DNA from: Leifsonia sp. C5G2
GTDB lineage: Bacteria; Actinomycetota; Actinomycetes; Actinomycetales; Microbacteriaceae
Length of the DNA: 64,000 bases
NCBI RefSeq assembly: GCF_013359685.1
Contig: NZ_JABFMV010000005.1
Location: forward strand, 62,001-126,000
Direction: 5' to 3'
This document shows, piece by piece, positions 33,304 through 40,924 of the stretch; position 1 is the stretch's first letter, and each line of letters opens with the position of its first letter. The position numbers and the translations under genes were made by a program. The notes beneath the pieces were generated by a model. That model was not told the DNA's origin, searched no databases, and worked only from the letters and a program-made list of their open reading frames with translations.

Positions 33304-33905
33304 GATGCGCGCTCCGCTCCGTGCGGACCGCCGGTGTGCCCGTGCGCCGCGCTCCGCAGCGTGGCCGCGCCGATCGCCTGGAACACGCCGACGATCACCG
33401 CCCACGCGCCGAACAGGCCGATCACCAGGACGGCGTCGGCGGGGGAGAAGAGCAGGGCGAGGGCGAGCACGGCCGTGATCGCGCCGGTGATCAGCCAGTC
33501 GCGCGCGGCCGCATCCCGACCGCGCTCCCGGACGCCGTTGTAGAGCTCGAGCATGCCGGTCAGCGCCGCCCACACCGTGACGAGGTAGAGGTAGAGGCCG
33601 AGACCCGCGCCGGACAGCGCGAGCGCGAGGACGCCGGCGAGGACGCCGATGCCGCCCTGCACCGCGAACAGCGTGCGCGTGATGCGACGGCCGGCGAGGA
33701 TTCCGCTCAGGATCCCGGTCACGAGCCCGTCGAGCACCGCGAAGACGCCGAACACGACGAGGCCGAAGGCCGGTGTGTGCGCATCCCGGGTGAACGTGAT
33801 GACGGCGGCGGCGGCGAGCGCCAGCACGGCGCGGACGGCGGGGACGACCCAGTACCGGTTGTGCGCGTGGAGGCTCGGACGCTGGGCGGGGACGGCGGTA
33901 GCCAC
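33300..33905 (-). CDS. HdeD/DUF308-like membrane protein
   Basis: This 201-residue polytopic membrane protein has six hydrophobic segments and repeated G.L....G....L.GILSGILAGRRITRTLFAV and WAALTGMLELYNGVRERGRD. That arrangement matches the HdeD (DUF308) family, where short transmembrane repeats of the form AL..W.L..G...I occur. Function in actinobacteria is unknown. It is paired with the short membrane gene downstream. Confidence 0.75.
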   Translation of the reverse strand: MATAVPAQRPSLHAHNRYWVVPAVRAVLALAAAAVITFTRDAHTPAFGLVVFGVFAVLDGLVTGILSGILAGRRITRTLFAVQGGIGVLAGVLALALSGAGLGLYLYLVTVWAALTGMLELYNGVRERGRDAAARDWLITGAITAVLALALLFSPADAVLVIGLFGAWAVIVGVFQAIGAATLRSAAHGHTGGPHGAERAS

Positions 33906-34005
33906 GTGGGCCCTCTTTCAAATACGGGATTCGGCGTCCAGTCTAGTCGTCGCGTTCCTGCGCGTTCGCCGCATCGTTGGGCCCTCCCGTGGCTACGATC
34001 GCGTC

Positions 34006-34713
34006 ATGCGGATCGCCTTCGCGGTCGTTCGGGCCCTCGTCGTCGTGCTCATGGTCGCCGCCGTCGTCGCGCAGCTGGCGCGCAGCATCCAGACGACTGG
34101 CGCGGGCGGCGGGAGCGTCGCCGGGTTGCTGGTGAACTTCTTCAGCTTCTTCACGATCGACTCGAACGTGCTCGGCCTCGTCGTGCTGGCCATCGGGGCG
34201 GTGCTGCTCGTCGTGCGCAGCGGCGACGACCCGAACTGGTTCACGGCGCTCCGTGCGGCCGCGGTCACCTACCTGGTCACGACCGGTGTGGTCTACAACC
34301 TGCTGCTGCGAAACATCCCGCTCCCGCAGGGTGCGACGGTGCCCTGGTCGAACGAGGTGCTGCACGTCATCGCGCCCGCCTACCTGCTGATCGACTGGCT
34401 GTTCGCGCCCGGGCGGACGCCGCTGCGGCTGCGGACCGTCTGGGGCATCGCCGCGTTCCCGATCGTCTGGGCGGTGTACACGCTGCTGCGCGCCCCGATC
34501 GCGGCCGACCCCGTGTCGGGCAGGCAGCCCTGGTATCCGTATCCGTTCCTGAACCCGGCGACCAGTCCGAACGGGTACCTGTCGGTGGCCTTCTACGTCG
34601 TGCTGATCGCGGTCGTCATCCTGGCCGCCGGCTACGGCGTGGTGTGGGTGTCGCGCCGCTGGCGCGGGGGACGACCGCTACCGGCCACGTCAGAGCCCGC
34701 CTCTGCGGGCTGA
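34006..34713 (+). CDS. Pr6Pr/FAR-17a-like membrane protein
   Basis: This 235-residue membrane protein has about six segments. The pattern NFFSFFTIDSNVLGLVVLAIGAVLL, TGVVYNLLLRNIP, NEVLHVIAPAYLLIDWLFAPGR and WYPYPFLNP is that of the Pr6Pr (AIG1/FAR-17a-related) family, common in actinobacteria. The motif FFxFFTxxSN is diagnostic, and HVIxPxxxxxDW likewise. No reaction is established for bacterial members. The ATG at 34006 matches the first membrane segment. Confidence 0.87.
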   Translation: MRIAFAVVRALVVVLMVAAVVAQLARSIQTTGAGGGSVAGLLVNFFSFFTIDSNVLGLVVLAIGAVLLVVRSGDDPNWFTALRAAAVTYLVTTGVVYNLLLRNIPLPQGATVPWSNEVLHVIAPAYLLIDWLFAPGRTPLRLRTVWGIAAFPIVWAVYTLLRAPIAADPVSGRQPWYPYPFLNPATSPNGYLSVAFYVVLIAVVILAAGYGVVWVSRRWRGGRPLPATSEPASAG

Positions 34714-34716
34714 GGG

Positions 34717-35226
34717 TCAGCCGACCGAGGGACGCGGCTCGGGCTCCTCTGCGCGAGCCCAGAAGACGAAAGCGGCCAGGGCGGCGAGCGCGAGCAGGAA
34801 GGCCCCGGTCGGGGTGACCGTGTCGGGCCTCCCGTGCTGGGTCAGCGCGGCGGACACCAGGCCCGCGATGACCCCGGAGGCGCTGGCGACGGCGAAGGCG
34901 AACGAGATCGCGCGCGCCGCGCCGTGCTGGAGCAGTCCGCGCACGACGAGGGCGACGACCCCGATCAGCCACAACAGGACGACGGGCGTGGAGAGCAGGA
35001 CGCTCAGCGAGTCGCGCAGGAGCACACCGGGCGTCGCATAGAGGAGTCCTGCGGCGAGCGCGAGGACGACGACCAGCCCGGCGAACCCGAGCGCGCGGCC
35101 GCCGTCGGTCCGAAGCCGCAGGATCGGCTGCGTGAGGGACGGCCAGGTGAAGGCGAGTGCGAAGGCGACGAGGGAGAGCGCCACGCTGCCCGCGCCCTGC
35201 AGCACCGGAAAGAGGATGCCCGACAT
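34717..35226 (-). CDS. Hypothetical membrane protein
   Basis: This 169-residue integral membrane protein has five hydrophobic segments (LQGAGSVALSLVAFALAFTW, ALGFAGLVVVLALAAGLLY, LSTPVVLLWLIGVVALVVRGL, AISFAFAVASASGVIAGLVSAAL, GAFLLALAALAAFVFWA). It has no recognised family. The start ATG at 35226 gives a clean first segment. A longer frame up to 35514 would overlap the divergent GNAT gene and its start region. It ends three bases from the Pr6Pr gene, convergently. Confidence 0.68.
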   Translation of the reverse strand: MSGILFPVLQGAGSVALSLVAFALAFTWPSLTQPILRLRTDGGRALGFAGLVVVLALAAGLLYATPGVLLRDSLSVLLSTPVVLLWLIGVVALVVRGLLQHGAARAISFAFAVASASGVIAGLVSAALTQHGRPDTVTPTGAFLLALAALAAFVFWARAEEPEPRPSVG

Positions 35227-35310
35227 GCCTCCATTCAACTCCTCCCCGGAGCGCTGGGCGTCGTTCGGGAGGATGATCTCGCGGGTGCGACGTACGACAG
35301 ACTGAACCGC

Positions 35311-35955
35311 ATGGACCTGACCACCGCCTTCCCGCCCTTCGGGCTCCGGATCGAGGCCGGGCCGCTGGTGCTCCGCCCGATCGCCGACGACGTCGTCCCC
35401 GCCCTCATCGAGGTCGTGCTGGCCGGCGTGCACGACCCGGCGCTCATGCCCTTCTATTTCCCGTGGACCGACGCACCGGCCGACCAGCTGCCCACGCAGT
35501 TCGCGCAGTACCACTGGGGCACGCGCTCACGGTGGTCCCCGGAGTCGTGGACGCTGGAGTTCGCCGTCGAGTTCGAAGGAACGATCGTCGGATCGCAGGG
35601 AGTGAGCACGCGCGACTACCTCGTCACCCGCACCGGCGAGACCGGCTCGTGGCTGGGCCGCCGGTTCCACGGCCGAGGCATCGGGACGAGGGCGCGACAG
35701 GCGATCTGTGCCTTCCTGTTCGACCACCTCGACGCCGAAGAGATCACGTCGGGTGCGTTCACCGACAACCCGGCATCCCTCGCGGTCAGCAGAAAGGTCG
35801 GCTACCGCCCCGACGGAACCGCGCGCCTTGCCCGCCGCGGGGAGCCTGCCGTCAACCAGCGCCTGCGGCTGACCCCGGACGAACTCGTGCGCGGCGAGCC
35901 GATCGAGGTCACCGGAGTGGAGGCGTTCCGCCGGTTCATCGGCCTGGACGCGTGA
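35311..35955 (+). CDS. GNAT family N-acetyltransferase (RimJ/RimL-like)
   Basis: This 214-residue GNAT acetyltransferase has the acetyl-CoA-binding motif near TGSWLGRRFHGRGIGTRARQAICAFLFDHLDAEEI (R-x-x-G-x-G/A loop: HGRGIGTRA). It has the motif B-like FTDNPASLAVSRKVGYRPDG. It is of the RimJ/RimL protein-acetylating type. The substrate is unknown. The ATG at 35311 is preferred. The longer open frame starting at 34834 runs antisense to the neighbouring membrane gene. Confidence 0.88.
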   Translation: MDLTTAFPPFGLRIEAGPLVLRPIADDVVPALIEVVLAGVHDPALMPFYFPWTDAPADQLPTQFAQYHWGTRSRWSPESWTLEFAVEFEGTIVGSQGVSTRDYLVTRTGETGSWLGRRFHGRGIGTRARQAICAFLFDHLDAEEITSGAFTDNPASLAVSRKVGYRPDGTARLARRGEPAVNQRLRLTPDELVRGEPIEVTGVEAFRRFIGLDA

Positions 35956-36012
35956 GCGCGACGGACGATCTCACCGACGTCACCGGTTCCGTGAGCTGAG
36001 CCCTTCTGGACA

Positions 36013-36423
36013 TCAGCGGAACTCCGGCAGGACCACTGCGATGTCGTAGACCTCGAGTTCGAGTTCTCGCACCAGGTCGTCGCCGACGGCCAGCCACTGG
36101 GCCCGGCTGTCGGGATCGTCCCACCCCTCCGCCGGCTCGAAGTGCGCTGTCCAGAAGAGCACCCACTCGCCCAGCCTGCGTTCCAGTTCAGGCGAGACCC
36201 CGTAATCGACCGGCTCCATCGCGTACTTGTCGGTGAAGCTCTCCCAGAGTGGATAGCGGTGCCCCCAGTCGACGAAGAAACGGAGTCGATGCAGCTCGCC
36301 CTCGCGCTCCCGGCGCGCGTGTTCGATCGCACGCTCATCCGAGATCCCGGCAGGCACGAGGATCTCCTGCTGCGTGACCGGGTCGACGATCCGACGGCGC
36401 TCGGCGATGTCCACGGCCGCCAC
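36013..36423 (-). CDS. Hypothetical protein, end of the ECF-sigma operon
   Basis: This 136-residue cytoplasmic protein is rich in Glu, Arg and Trp, with VDWGHRYPLWESFTDKYAMEPVDYGVSPELERRLGEWVLFWTAHFEPAEGW in the middle. It starts from GTG 36423 overlapping the stop of the DUF3892-like gene, so it is translated by coupling. The family is not recognised. It is the last of six genes that begin with the ECF sigma factor at 38062. Confidence 0.6.
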   Translation of the reverse strand: MAAVDIAERRRIVDPVTQQEILVPAGISDERAIEHARREREGELHRLRFFVDWGHRYPLWESFTDKYAMEPVDYGVSPELERRLGEWVLFWTAHFEPAEGWDDPDSRAQWLAVGDDLVRELELEVYDIAVVLPEFR

Positions 36424-36695
36424 TAAGAGACGGGGAGCGACAGCAGGTCGTCGCTCGGCGTTCCGTCCCCCGCGGTGCGGAGATAGGGCGGGTCCGCCTC
36501 GACGACCTCCACTTCCGCCGTCGCACCGCCGCCGCTCACGTACACGAAGCCCGGGTTCGCTCGCACGTAGGTGACGGCGTCGGCCTTCACCACCCACTGG
36601 CTCGGCTCGCCCGAGCGGCCCTGGAAGTAGTACTTGGTGATCGCGCCGAGGGTGGGTGGCGTCCTCGAGACCGTGATGGCGGTGATCTCGAACAT
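36423..36695 (-). CDS. DUF3892-like protein
   Basis: This small 90-residue protein ends PPYLRTAGDGTPSDDLLSLPVS, the closing motif (YLRT..DG...D.LL.LP) of DUF3892 proteins. The centre has VTYVRANPGFVYVSGGGA, as in that family (a Tyr-Val strand before a Gly-rich turn). DUF3892 proteins have no known role but are often encoded near mobile or regulatory genes. The ATG directly follows the stop of a 33-codon ORF (TGA-ATG). Confidence 0.72.
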   Translation of the reverse strand: MFEITAITVSRTPPTLGAITKYYFQGRSGEPSQWVVKADAVTYVRANPGFVYVSGGGATAEVEVVEADPPYLRTAGDGTPSDDLLSLPVS

Positions 36696-36797
36696 TCAGC
36701 CGCGCCCGGATTCGGCCAGCGCGCTGCTGATCAGCGCCGTGATGTCGATGGGCTCGGTGGGCGGCAGCTCGAGAGCTGCCGGGTCGATTGCGCTCAT
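36696..36797 (-). CDS. Very small ORF, 33 residues
   Basis: MSAIDPAALELPPTEPIDI is the start of a 33-residue peptide that ends ALISSALAESGRG. It has an excellent SD (GGAAGAGGA, 6-7 bases from the ATG) and abuts the DUF3892-like gene. There are no Cys. The Pro/Glu-rich front and small tail could be a leader-core peptide or a short regulator. The sequence does not match a RiPP class I know. Confidence 0.5.
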   Translation of the reverse strand: MSAIDPAALELPPTEPIDITALISSALAESGRG

Positions 36798-36816
36798 TCT
36801 TTATCCTCTTCCTTGT

Positions 36817-36954
36817 TCAGTGGCTGCCGCAGTCGTCGGCCGCCGGTCCGGTACTGATCGCCTCGGGACGGTAGGTGCCCGCCGCCGCCCCCCCCCAGGC
36901 GACAACGCGGCGGGCACCGCCCCCAGTCCGCACGATGAGAATCCCCTTATTCAT
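36817..36954 (-). CDS. Very small ORF, 45 residues, with a nine-G tract
   Basis: This frame starts with ATG overlapping the stop codon of the anti-sigma-like gene (ATGA) and encodes MNKGILIVRTGGGARRVVAWG... ending ADDCGSH. A run of nine G on the minus strand (36896-36888) lies in the middle of the frame, so slippage would change the C-terminus. It is 45 residues, has one Cys, and is rich in Gly and Ala. Coding status rests on the coupling and position. Confidence 0.45.
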   Translation of the reverse strand: MNKGILIVRTGGGARRVVAWGGAAAGTYRPEAISTGPAADDCGSH

Positions 36955-37457
36955 TCGTGCGGGCTTGCCAGGCCGAGTCGCGTGCACAGCTCGCTCGCGG
37001 CCAATTCGGATGGGAACACGCCCAGTCGCCCGTCCGGCAGCTGACAGGTCTGCAGGTCGGGGACCGGGAACTCTCGGTCGCTCGTGGAGCCGCCGGGCGA
37101 GAAGCTGCCGATGCGCCACGTCGCGGCGCACATGTCCTCGGCGAGCGTGACCCGCTCGCTCAACGGCGTCGGGGTCTTCGAGCTCTGGTCCCCGGGCAGG
37201 TAGACGGACGTGGCGTGGCGGGAGTCGAGATCGGCGCTGGCGTAGCAGTCCATCAGGTAGTTGATCTGCCCCTGGGAGGCACGGGCGATGGCGATCGCCC
37301 CGGCCGTCGTGCCGAGCGCAAGTGTGCCTGCGATGCCCATGGCGATGAGGCGGTGCTTCCGGGTCCTTCGCCGCTCGCCGACGGCGATGGTGTCGAGGAC
37401 GCGGAGCTTGAGCTGGTGGAAGTGTTCGTCTGCGGGCAGGAGGTCGTGGTTGGTCAT
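36951..37457 (-). CDS. Membrane-bound anti-sigma-like protein
   Basis: This 168-residue protein has one membrane segment near residue 45 (IAMGIAGTLALGTTAGAIAIA), a short cytoplasmic N-terminus (DLLPADEHFHQLKLRVLDTIAVGERRRT) and a larger exported domain. The topology and the ATGA overlap with the ECF sigma factor gene suggest an anti-sigma factor, as in many ECF pairs. No zinc-binding anti-sigma motif (HxxxCxxC) is seen. There are Cys in the exported domain (MDCYASADLD, EDMCAATW, LQTCQLPD, ELCTRLG), so disulphides or redox sensing are possible. Confidence 0.65.
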   Translation of the reverse strand: MTNHDLLPADEHFHQLKLRVLDTIAVGERRRTRKHRLIAMGIAGTLALGTTAGAIAIARASQGQINYLMDCYASADLDSRHATSVYLPGDQSSKTPTPLSERVTLAEDMCAATWRIGSFSPGGSTSDREFPVPDLQTCQLPDGRLGVFPSELAASELCTRLGLASPHE

Positions 37458-38062
37458 GGCTTCCCCCTGAGGGTGTGAAGTTCGTTGCGGAGCCGTGTCC
37501 GGAGGCGCGAGAGCCGGTTGCGGACGGCTGCCGGGGTGATGCCGGCCTGGGCGGCGGCTTCGTCGTAACTGTGGTCGCCGCGGATGCAGAGCTCGAACAC
37601 GGTCCGATCCGGCTCCGGCAGGGCGGCGGCCACCGTCTCGACGTAGGCGAGCAGCTGATTCCGCTCTGCGATCTCGTCGGGGCCGGGACGGGAGTCCGGA
37701 TGGGTCTCATCCAACGCATCGCCGGATCGCCGCTTCTGAGCGGCCTGGATGGCGCGCCGTCGGTTCGCGATCAGGTTACGGCTGGTGACGAGCAGCCATG
37801 GCAGGACGGATTCGCCCGCGACGACGATCGTCGCCCGTTTCCTCCAGAGGGTGACGAAGACGTCCTGGCTGATCTCCTCGATGTCCTCGCGGGCGTCGAG
37901 GCGCGCCGCGATGTAGGCGTAGACGACGCGGCTGTGCCGGTCGTAGAGCGTACCGATGGCGCCGCGGCGGCCGTCGACGAGGTCGAGCAGGAGGTCGCGG
38001 TCCGAGCGCTCGGACCGCGACACCTCCCCCCTCGTCGGGTCCGCCTCGGCTGTGTCGCTCAT
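37454..38062 (-). CDS. ECF-family RNA polymerase sigma factor
   Basis: This extracytoplasmic function sigma factor has 202 residues from ATG 38062. Region 2 contains RGAIGTLYDRHSRVVYAYIAARLDAREDIEEISQDVFVTLWRKR. Region 4 has ALPEPDRTVFELCIRGDHSYDEAAAQAGITPAAVRNRLSRLRTRL, a helix-turn-helix. It is translationally coupled to the membrane protein at 36951, the likely anti-sigma factor. A longer start at 38131 would add 23 residues with no domain. The divergent secreted protein at 38198 may be a target, but this is inference. Confidence 0.93.
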   Translation of the reverse strand: MSDTAEADPTRGEVSRSERSDRDLLLDLVDGRRGAIGTLYDRHSRVVYAYIAARLDAREDIEEISQDVFVTLWRKRATIVVAGESVLPWLLVTSRNLIANRRRAIQAAQKRRSGDALDETHPDSRPGPDEIAERNQLLAYVETVAAALPEPDRTVFELCIRGDHSYDEAAAQAGITPAAVRNRLSRLRTRLRNELHTLRGKP

Positions 38063-38197
38063 ACCTAAGAAATGTGCCTCCCCGCCGAATCCTCTCAACC
38101 CGATTGAAATCTCCCCGGTTGCGACGGACACGATGCGCCGACAGACTGACCGTGCCCGGCGCTGGGCCGGGAAGTCTTACTTCGGGGGAGAAGTCGA

Positions 38198-38776
38198 ATG
38201 GCAAACAGAACCTCTGCTCGCGCGCGCCGTCAGCTGGCATCCGCACTGGCGATCGCAGCGCTCTCGGTCGGCCTCGTGTCCGTCGGCGGCGCGGCGAATG
38301 CCGCCACACCGGACCAGGCCGGGACGCAGGCGCGGTCGTGCTCGTACGACCTCGGCACCGGCTCGCTGGTCTGCGTCGACGCGGGGGAGGACCTGAACGA
38401 GGCGGTGCTCGAACAAGCCCACCTCCAGGTCGTCGCGCCCGGCGGCGCCGGGGGAGCCGGTGCCCGCGCCGCGTTCGCACCGGCCGGCGTGCAGGCGACC
38501 TACATCCAGAGCCAGCTCTACGACGACGCCAACTACGGCGGCTCGTTCTTCCAGATCACCCACTCCAGCGCCTGCAACGGCAGCACGACCTGGAACTTCG
38601 GCCCGCTCGGCAACGTCGGCTGGTCCGGCAGGGTGAGCTCGTTCAAGAGCTTCTCGGGCTGCAGCACGAAGCTGTGGCAGGGCACCAGCTACAGCGGCGC
38701 CTCGTACGGCTACGCCGTGAACGCGGCGAGCCTCGGCTCGATGAACGATCAAGCGAACTCGGTCACCATGAGGTGA
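38198..38776 (+). CDS. Secreted peptidase inhibitor I36-like / beta-gamma-crystallin fold protein
   Basis: This 192-residue protein has a Sec signal peptide (Arg-rich start, LASALAIAALSVGLVSVGGAANA). The C-terminal domain is of the crystallin-like type, QLYDDANYGGSFFQITHSSACNG...GWSGRVSSFKSFSGCSTKLWQGTSYSGASY. The motif YDDANYGG is characteristic of peptidase inhibitor family I36 and related crystallin domains. The SD GGGGGAG precedes ATG 38198. It is divergent from the ECF sigma factor and overlaps the next gene (GTGA). Confidence 0.82.
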   Translation: MANRTSARARRQLASALAIAALSVGLVSVGGAANAATPDQAGTQARSCSYDLGTGSLVCVDAGEDLNEAVLEQAHLQVVAPGGAGGAGARAAFAPAGVQATYIQSQLYDDANYGGSFFQITHSSACNGSTTWNFGPLGNVGWSGRVSSFKSFSGCSTKLWQGTSYSGASYGYAVNAASLGSMNDQANSVTMR

Positions 38777-39055
38777 CGGTGACCGGATTCCTGCGATGGA
38801 CTCGCGGGCTGGTCTACGCGTTGCTCCCCGGCTTCGCGGTCGGCGTCGTCCTGGCGTTGTTCGGCCTCATCCTGCGCAACGACGACCTGCTGGCGCTCGG
38901 TCTCGGCGTTGCTGCACTCTGGACGCTGGTCGTGCTGCTAATCGCCGCCATCTTCGGCGGGCAGACGCTCGGCCGTTTCGGTCATCGGCTTCTTCATCAT
39001 GGGCATCCGGCGCCGCGTGCCCATTTGGATCGGCGGCCGCTCGAACGGCGGCTAG
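38773..39055 (+). pseudogene. Small membrane protein gene with a probable frameshift
   Basis: GTG 38773 overlaps the previous stop. Frame 0 gives VTVTGFLRWTRGLVYALLPG and then FAVGVVLALFGLILRNDDLLALGLGVAALWTLVVLLIAAIFGG, two good membrane segments. The +1 frame after about 38965 gives AVSVIGFFIMGIRRRVPIWIGGRSNGG, a third membrane segment with a positive end, and stops at the TAG of the CTAG site where the IS begins. Read strictly in frame 0 the tail is unlike a protein (GHRLLHHGHPAPRAHLDRR). A one-base indel is the simplest explanation, real or a sequencing error. Confidence 0.55.
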
Positions 39056-39180
39056 GGCGTGTCTGATAAATGCCGGGTCCGGGCCGCCCGACCTCCCGCC
39101 CGACGCGCAGCTGGGCAATCAGCGGTTGCGCCACAGGAGCGGCCGATGCCCTGATCAGGCGGCTGTTCCCGCAGATTCGT

Positions 39181-39285
39181 TTAGTTCGCCGTGCCTCCGC
39201 AAACGGGCGCCCCTTCCGGCCAGTCGGGCGCGGCAGCCTCGATCAACGACCACTGAGCATCCGAGAGAACCCGAAACCGCTCCAC
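39181..39285 (-). pseudogene. IS5-family transposase N-terminal remnant
   Basis: Translated from GTG 39285: VERFRVLSDAQWSLIEAAAP and then DWPEGAPVCGGTAN, stop. The motif LSDAQWSLIE is the classic N-terminus of IS5/IS427 transposases (..LSDAEWALIEPLLP..). The rest of the transposase is missing. It points leftward, towards the left end of the element. Confidence 0.72.
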
Positions 39286-39300
39286 GCTCCCAAGTCACGG

Positions 39301-39750
39301 ATGCGATCCCAGGCTAAGGTGGTCCGTCAGTGGAACTGGGACCCTGTTGGTCGTCCGATCGACGCAGCGCGAAGGGTGGGTAGTGCTAAGGAAATGACGA
39401 CCTTCGCCGAACTGACCAGTGTTGCTGAATACCATTCGGACTTCCATGTGCAGACTTTCGACGGGGAGAACCTGCTCATCGTCGGTAGCTTCGATCTGAG
39501 TTATTACCACTACATCGAGATCCGATTTTTCGATGTTCAGTCAGTCAACTGTGCGACGTGGTTCCACACGCCGATCTTCCGCGAACCCACCTCTTCCGGC
39601 CGGTTCGCGTTCCAAGCCGACGGTTGCGAGTTCGAGATCGTCGCAGCCAGGGCGCAAATAACGCTCGGCATGGTCTATCACTACGACCGCGGTACGCAAC
39701 TGCTTCCTGGCGAACGCATCGCACCATGGGTCAAGCTATCTGACACCTGA
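39301..39750 (+). CDS. Hypothetical protein carried inside the IS ends
   Basis: A 149-residue frame from ATG 39301 runs opposite to the transposase remnant. It has a Trp/Pro segment (VRQWNWDPVGRPIDAARRVG), then a beta-rich body FHVQTFDGENLLIVGSFDLSYYHYIEIRFFDVQSVNCATWFHTP and EFEIVAARAQITLGMVYHY. It lacks a signal or membrane segment. Composition is less GC-rich than neighbours and unlike a transposase. Later starts (GTG 39319 or ATG 39394) are also possible. The function is not recognised, and it is likely a passenger gene. Confidence 0.6.
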   Translation: MRSQAKVVRQWNWDPVGRPIDAARRVGSAKEMTTFAELTSVAEYHSDFHVQTFDGENLLIVGSFDLSYYHYIEIRFFDVQSVNCATWFHTPIFREPTSSGRFAFQADGCEFEIVAARAQITLGMVYHYDRGTQLLPGERIAPWVKLSDT

Positions 39751-39913
39751 GTCCAACTGGGATCAGTCCTAAATGGTCGGTACACGGCCTCGACCGGCCG
39801 GACAACGTCGGGATCATCGGCTCCATAGCAGCCCACGTCTCGTCTGAGACCTCCCGTCGCATCACAACTCAAGGCTCGCCCAGCCGAGCGAGAAGCCTCT
39901 TGACAAACACGCC

Positions 39914-40906
39914 CTAGCGCCCGGTCTCCTCGCGTACGGCCGGTGCGTCCTCCTGCGGCAGCAGCACGAGCTTGCCGTGCGGAGCGCCCGCGACGCTCGT
40001 CGCCACGGCTTCACGCCATCCACCGAGGGGGAACGTGGCGGCGATGGGGAGCCGGAACTCGCCCTTCGCCGCGAGCTCCGCGTAGTCTCCGACGACGCCC
40101 GAGTCCGGGAAGGCGCCGGAGGCCAGGAGGAGGTCGAGGTTGACGCGCGCGCCGAGCTCCCTAGCCTCGTCGTGATTGCTGATCGTCACGACGCGGGACG
40201 GCACACCGCCGGCGAGTGCGATGAGGCCGGTCATGGTGCCCGGGCTCGGACGCGGAGTGTCCAGAACCAGATCGACGTCGCCGCCTGCGAGCGCCCGGAC
40301 GCGGGCGGGCATTCCCTCGCCGTACGGAGTGACCTGGGCGCCGAACTCCTCCAATTGCCCGGCGAGGCTGGGGCCGGCGGTGGCGATGACGCGTGCGCCG
40401 CGCCGGAGAGCCACCTGCACGGCGGCGAAGCCGACCATGCCACCCGCACCGTGGACCAGGAGGGTGGTGCCGCTCTCCACACCCATCGCGTCGAGCGTCC
40501 ACACCGCGGTCTTGACGACCATCGGGAGCGTCGCGGCGTGCGCTTCGTCGAGGCCGTCGGGACGCGGGAACCACTCGCGCAGGATCGCGATATCCGCAAG
40601 ACCGCCGCTGGCCTGCCCGGTGACGTCGGCCGTTCCGAGGACGCGGTCGCCGACGGCGACGCCCTCGACAGCATCTCCAACGGAATCGACGGTCCCGGCG
40701 ACGTCGAAGCCGATGCCGCGCGGGAGCTGCCCGGCCTGGAAGCCGCGGCACACCTCCCAGTCGGCCGGATTCAGGCCCACCGCGGCGACCCGGATGCGCA
40801 CCTGGCCCTCACCGGGGTCGGGCACCTCGCACCACTCCTGGCGCAGCACGTCGGACGGCTCGCCGTACTCGTGAAAACGGACGGTGCGGGATCGGGTGGC
40901 GGCCAT
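39914..40906 (-). CDS. MDR-family NADPH:quinone reductase / alcohol dehydrogenase
   Basis: This medium-chain dehydrogenase/reductase has 330 residues. The N-terminal catalytic domain has GEGQVRIRVAAVGLNPADWEVCRG and GFDVAGTVDSVGDAVEGVAVGDRVLG. The Rossmann domain has LLVHGAGGMVGFAAVQVALRRGARVIATAG. The zinc ligands of true alcohol dehydrogenases are lacking, so it is of the zeta-crystallin/quinone-reductase group. Its stop codon lies in the CTAG at the right end of the IS. It is divergent from the TetR gene and shares its operator region. Confidence 0.92.
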   Translation of the reverse strand: MAATRSRTVRFHEYGEPSDVLRQEWCEVPDPGEGQVRIRVAAVGLNPADWEVCRGFQAGQLPRGIGFDVAGTVDSVGDAVEGVAVGDRVLGTADVTGQASGGLADIAILREWFPRPDGLDEAHAATLPMVVKTAVWTLDAMGVESGTTLLVHGAGGMVGFAAVQVALRRGARVIATAGPSLAGQLEEFGAQVTPYGEGMPARVRALAGGDVDLVLDTPRPSPGTMTGLIALAGGVPSRVVTISNHDEARELGARVNLDLLLASGAFPDSGVVGDYAELAAKGEFRLPIAATFPLGGWREAVATSVAGAPHGKLVLLPQEDAPAVREETGR

Positions 40907-40924
40907 GCGCTTCTCCTCGGTATC

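Larger units (their letters stand above)
39052..39917. mobile_element. Decayed IS5-type (CTAG target) element
   Basis: The ends read CTAGGGCGTGTCTG at 39052 and, in reverse, CTAGGGCGTGTTTG at 39917. This gives a CTAG target duplication and an inverted repeat GGGCGTGTYTG. CTAG-type (TNA) targets and GGGC ends are typical of IS427-group IS5-family elements. The inside no longer encodes a whole transposase, only a 34-codon remnant (39181-39285), plus one passenger ORF (39301-39750). The total length of 866 bp is close to a normal IS of the group. Confidence 0.72.
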
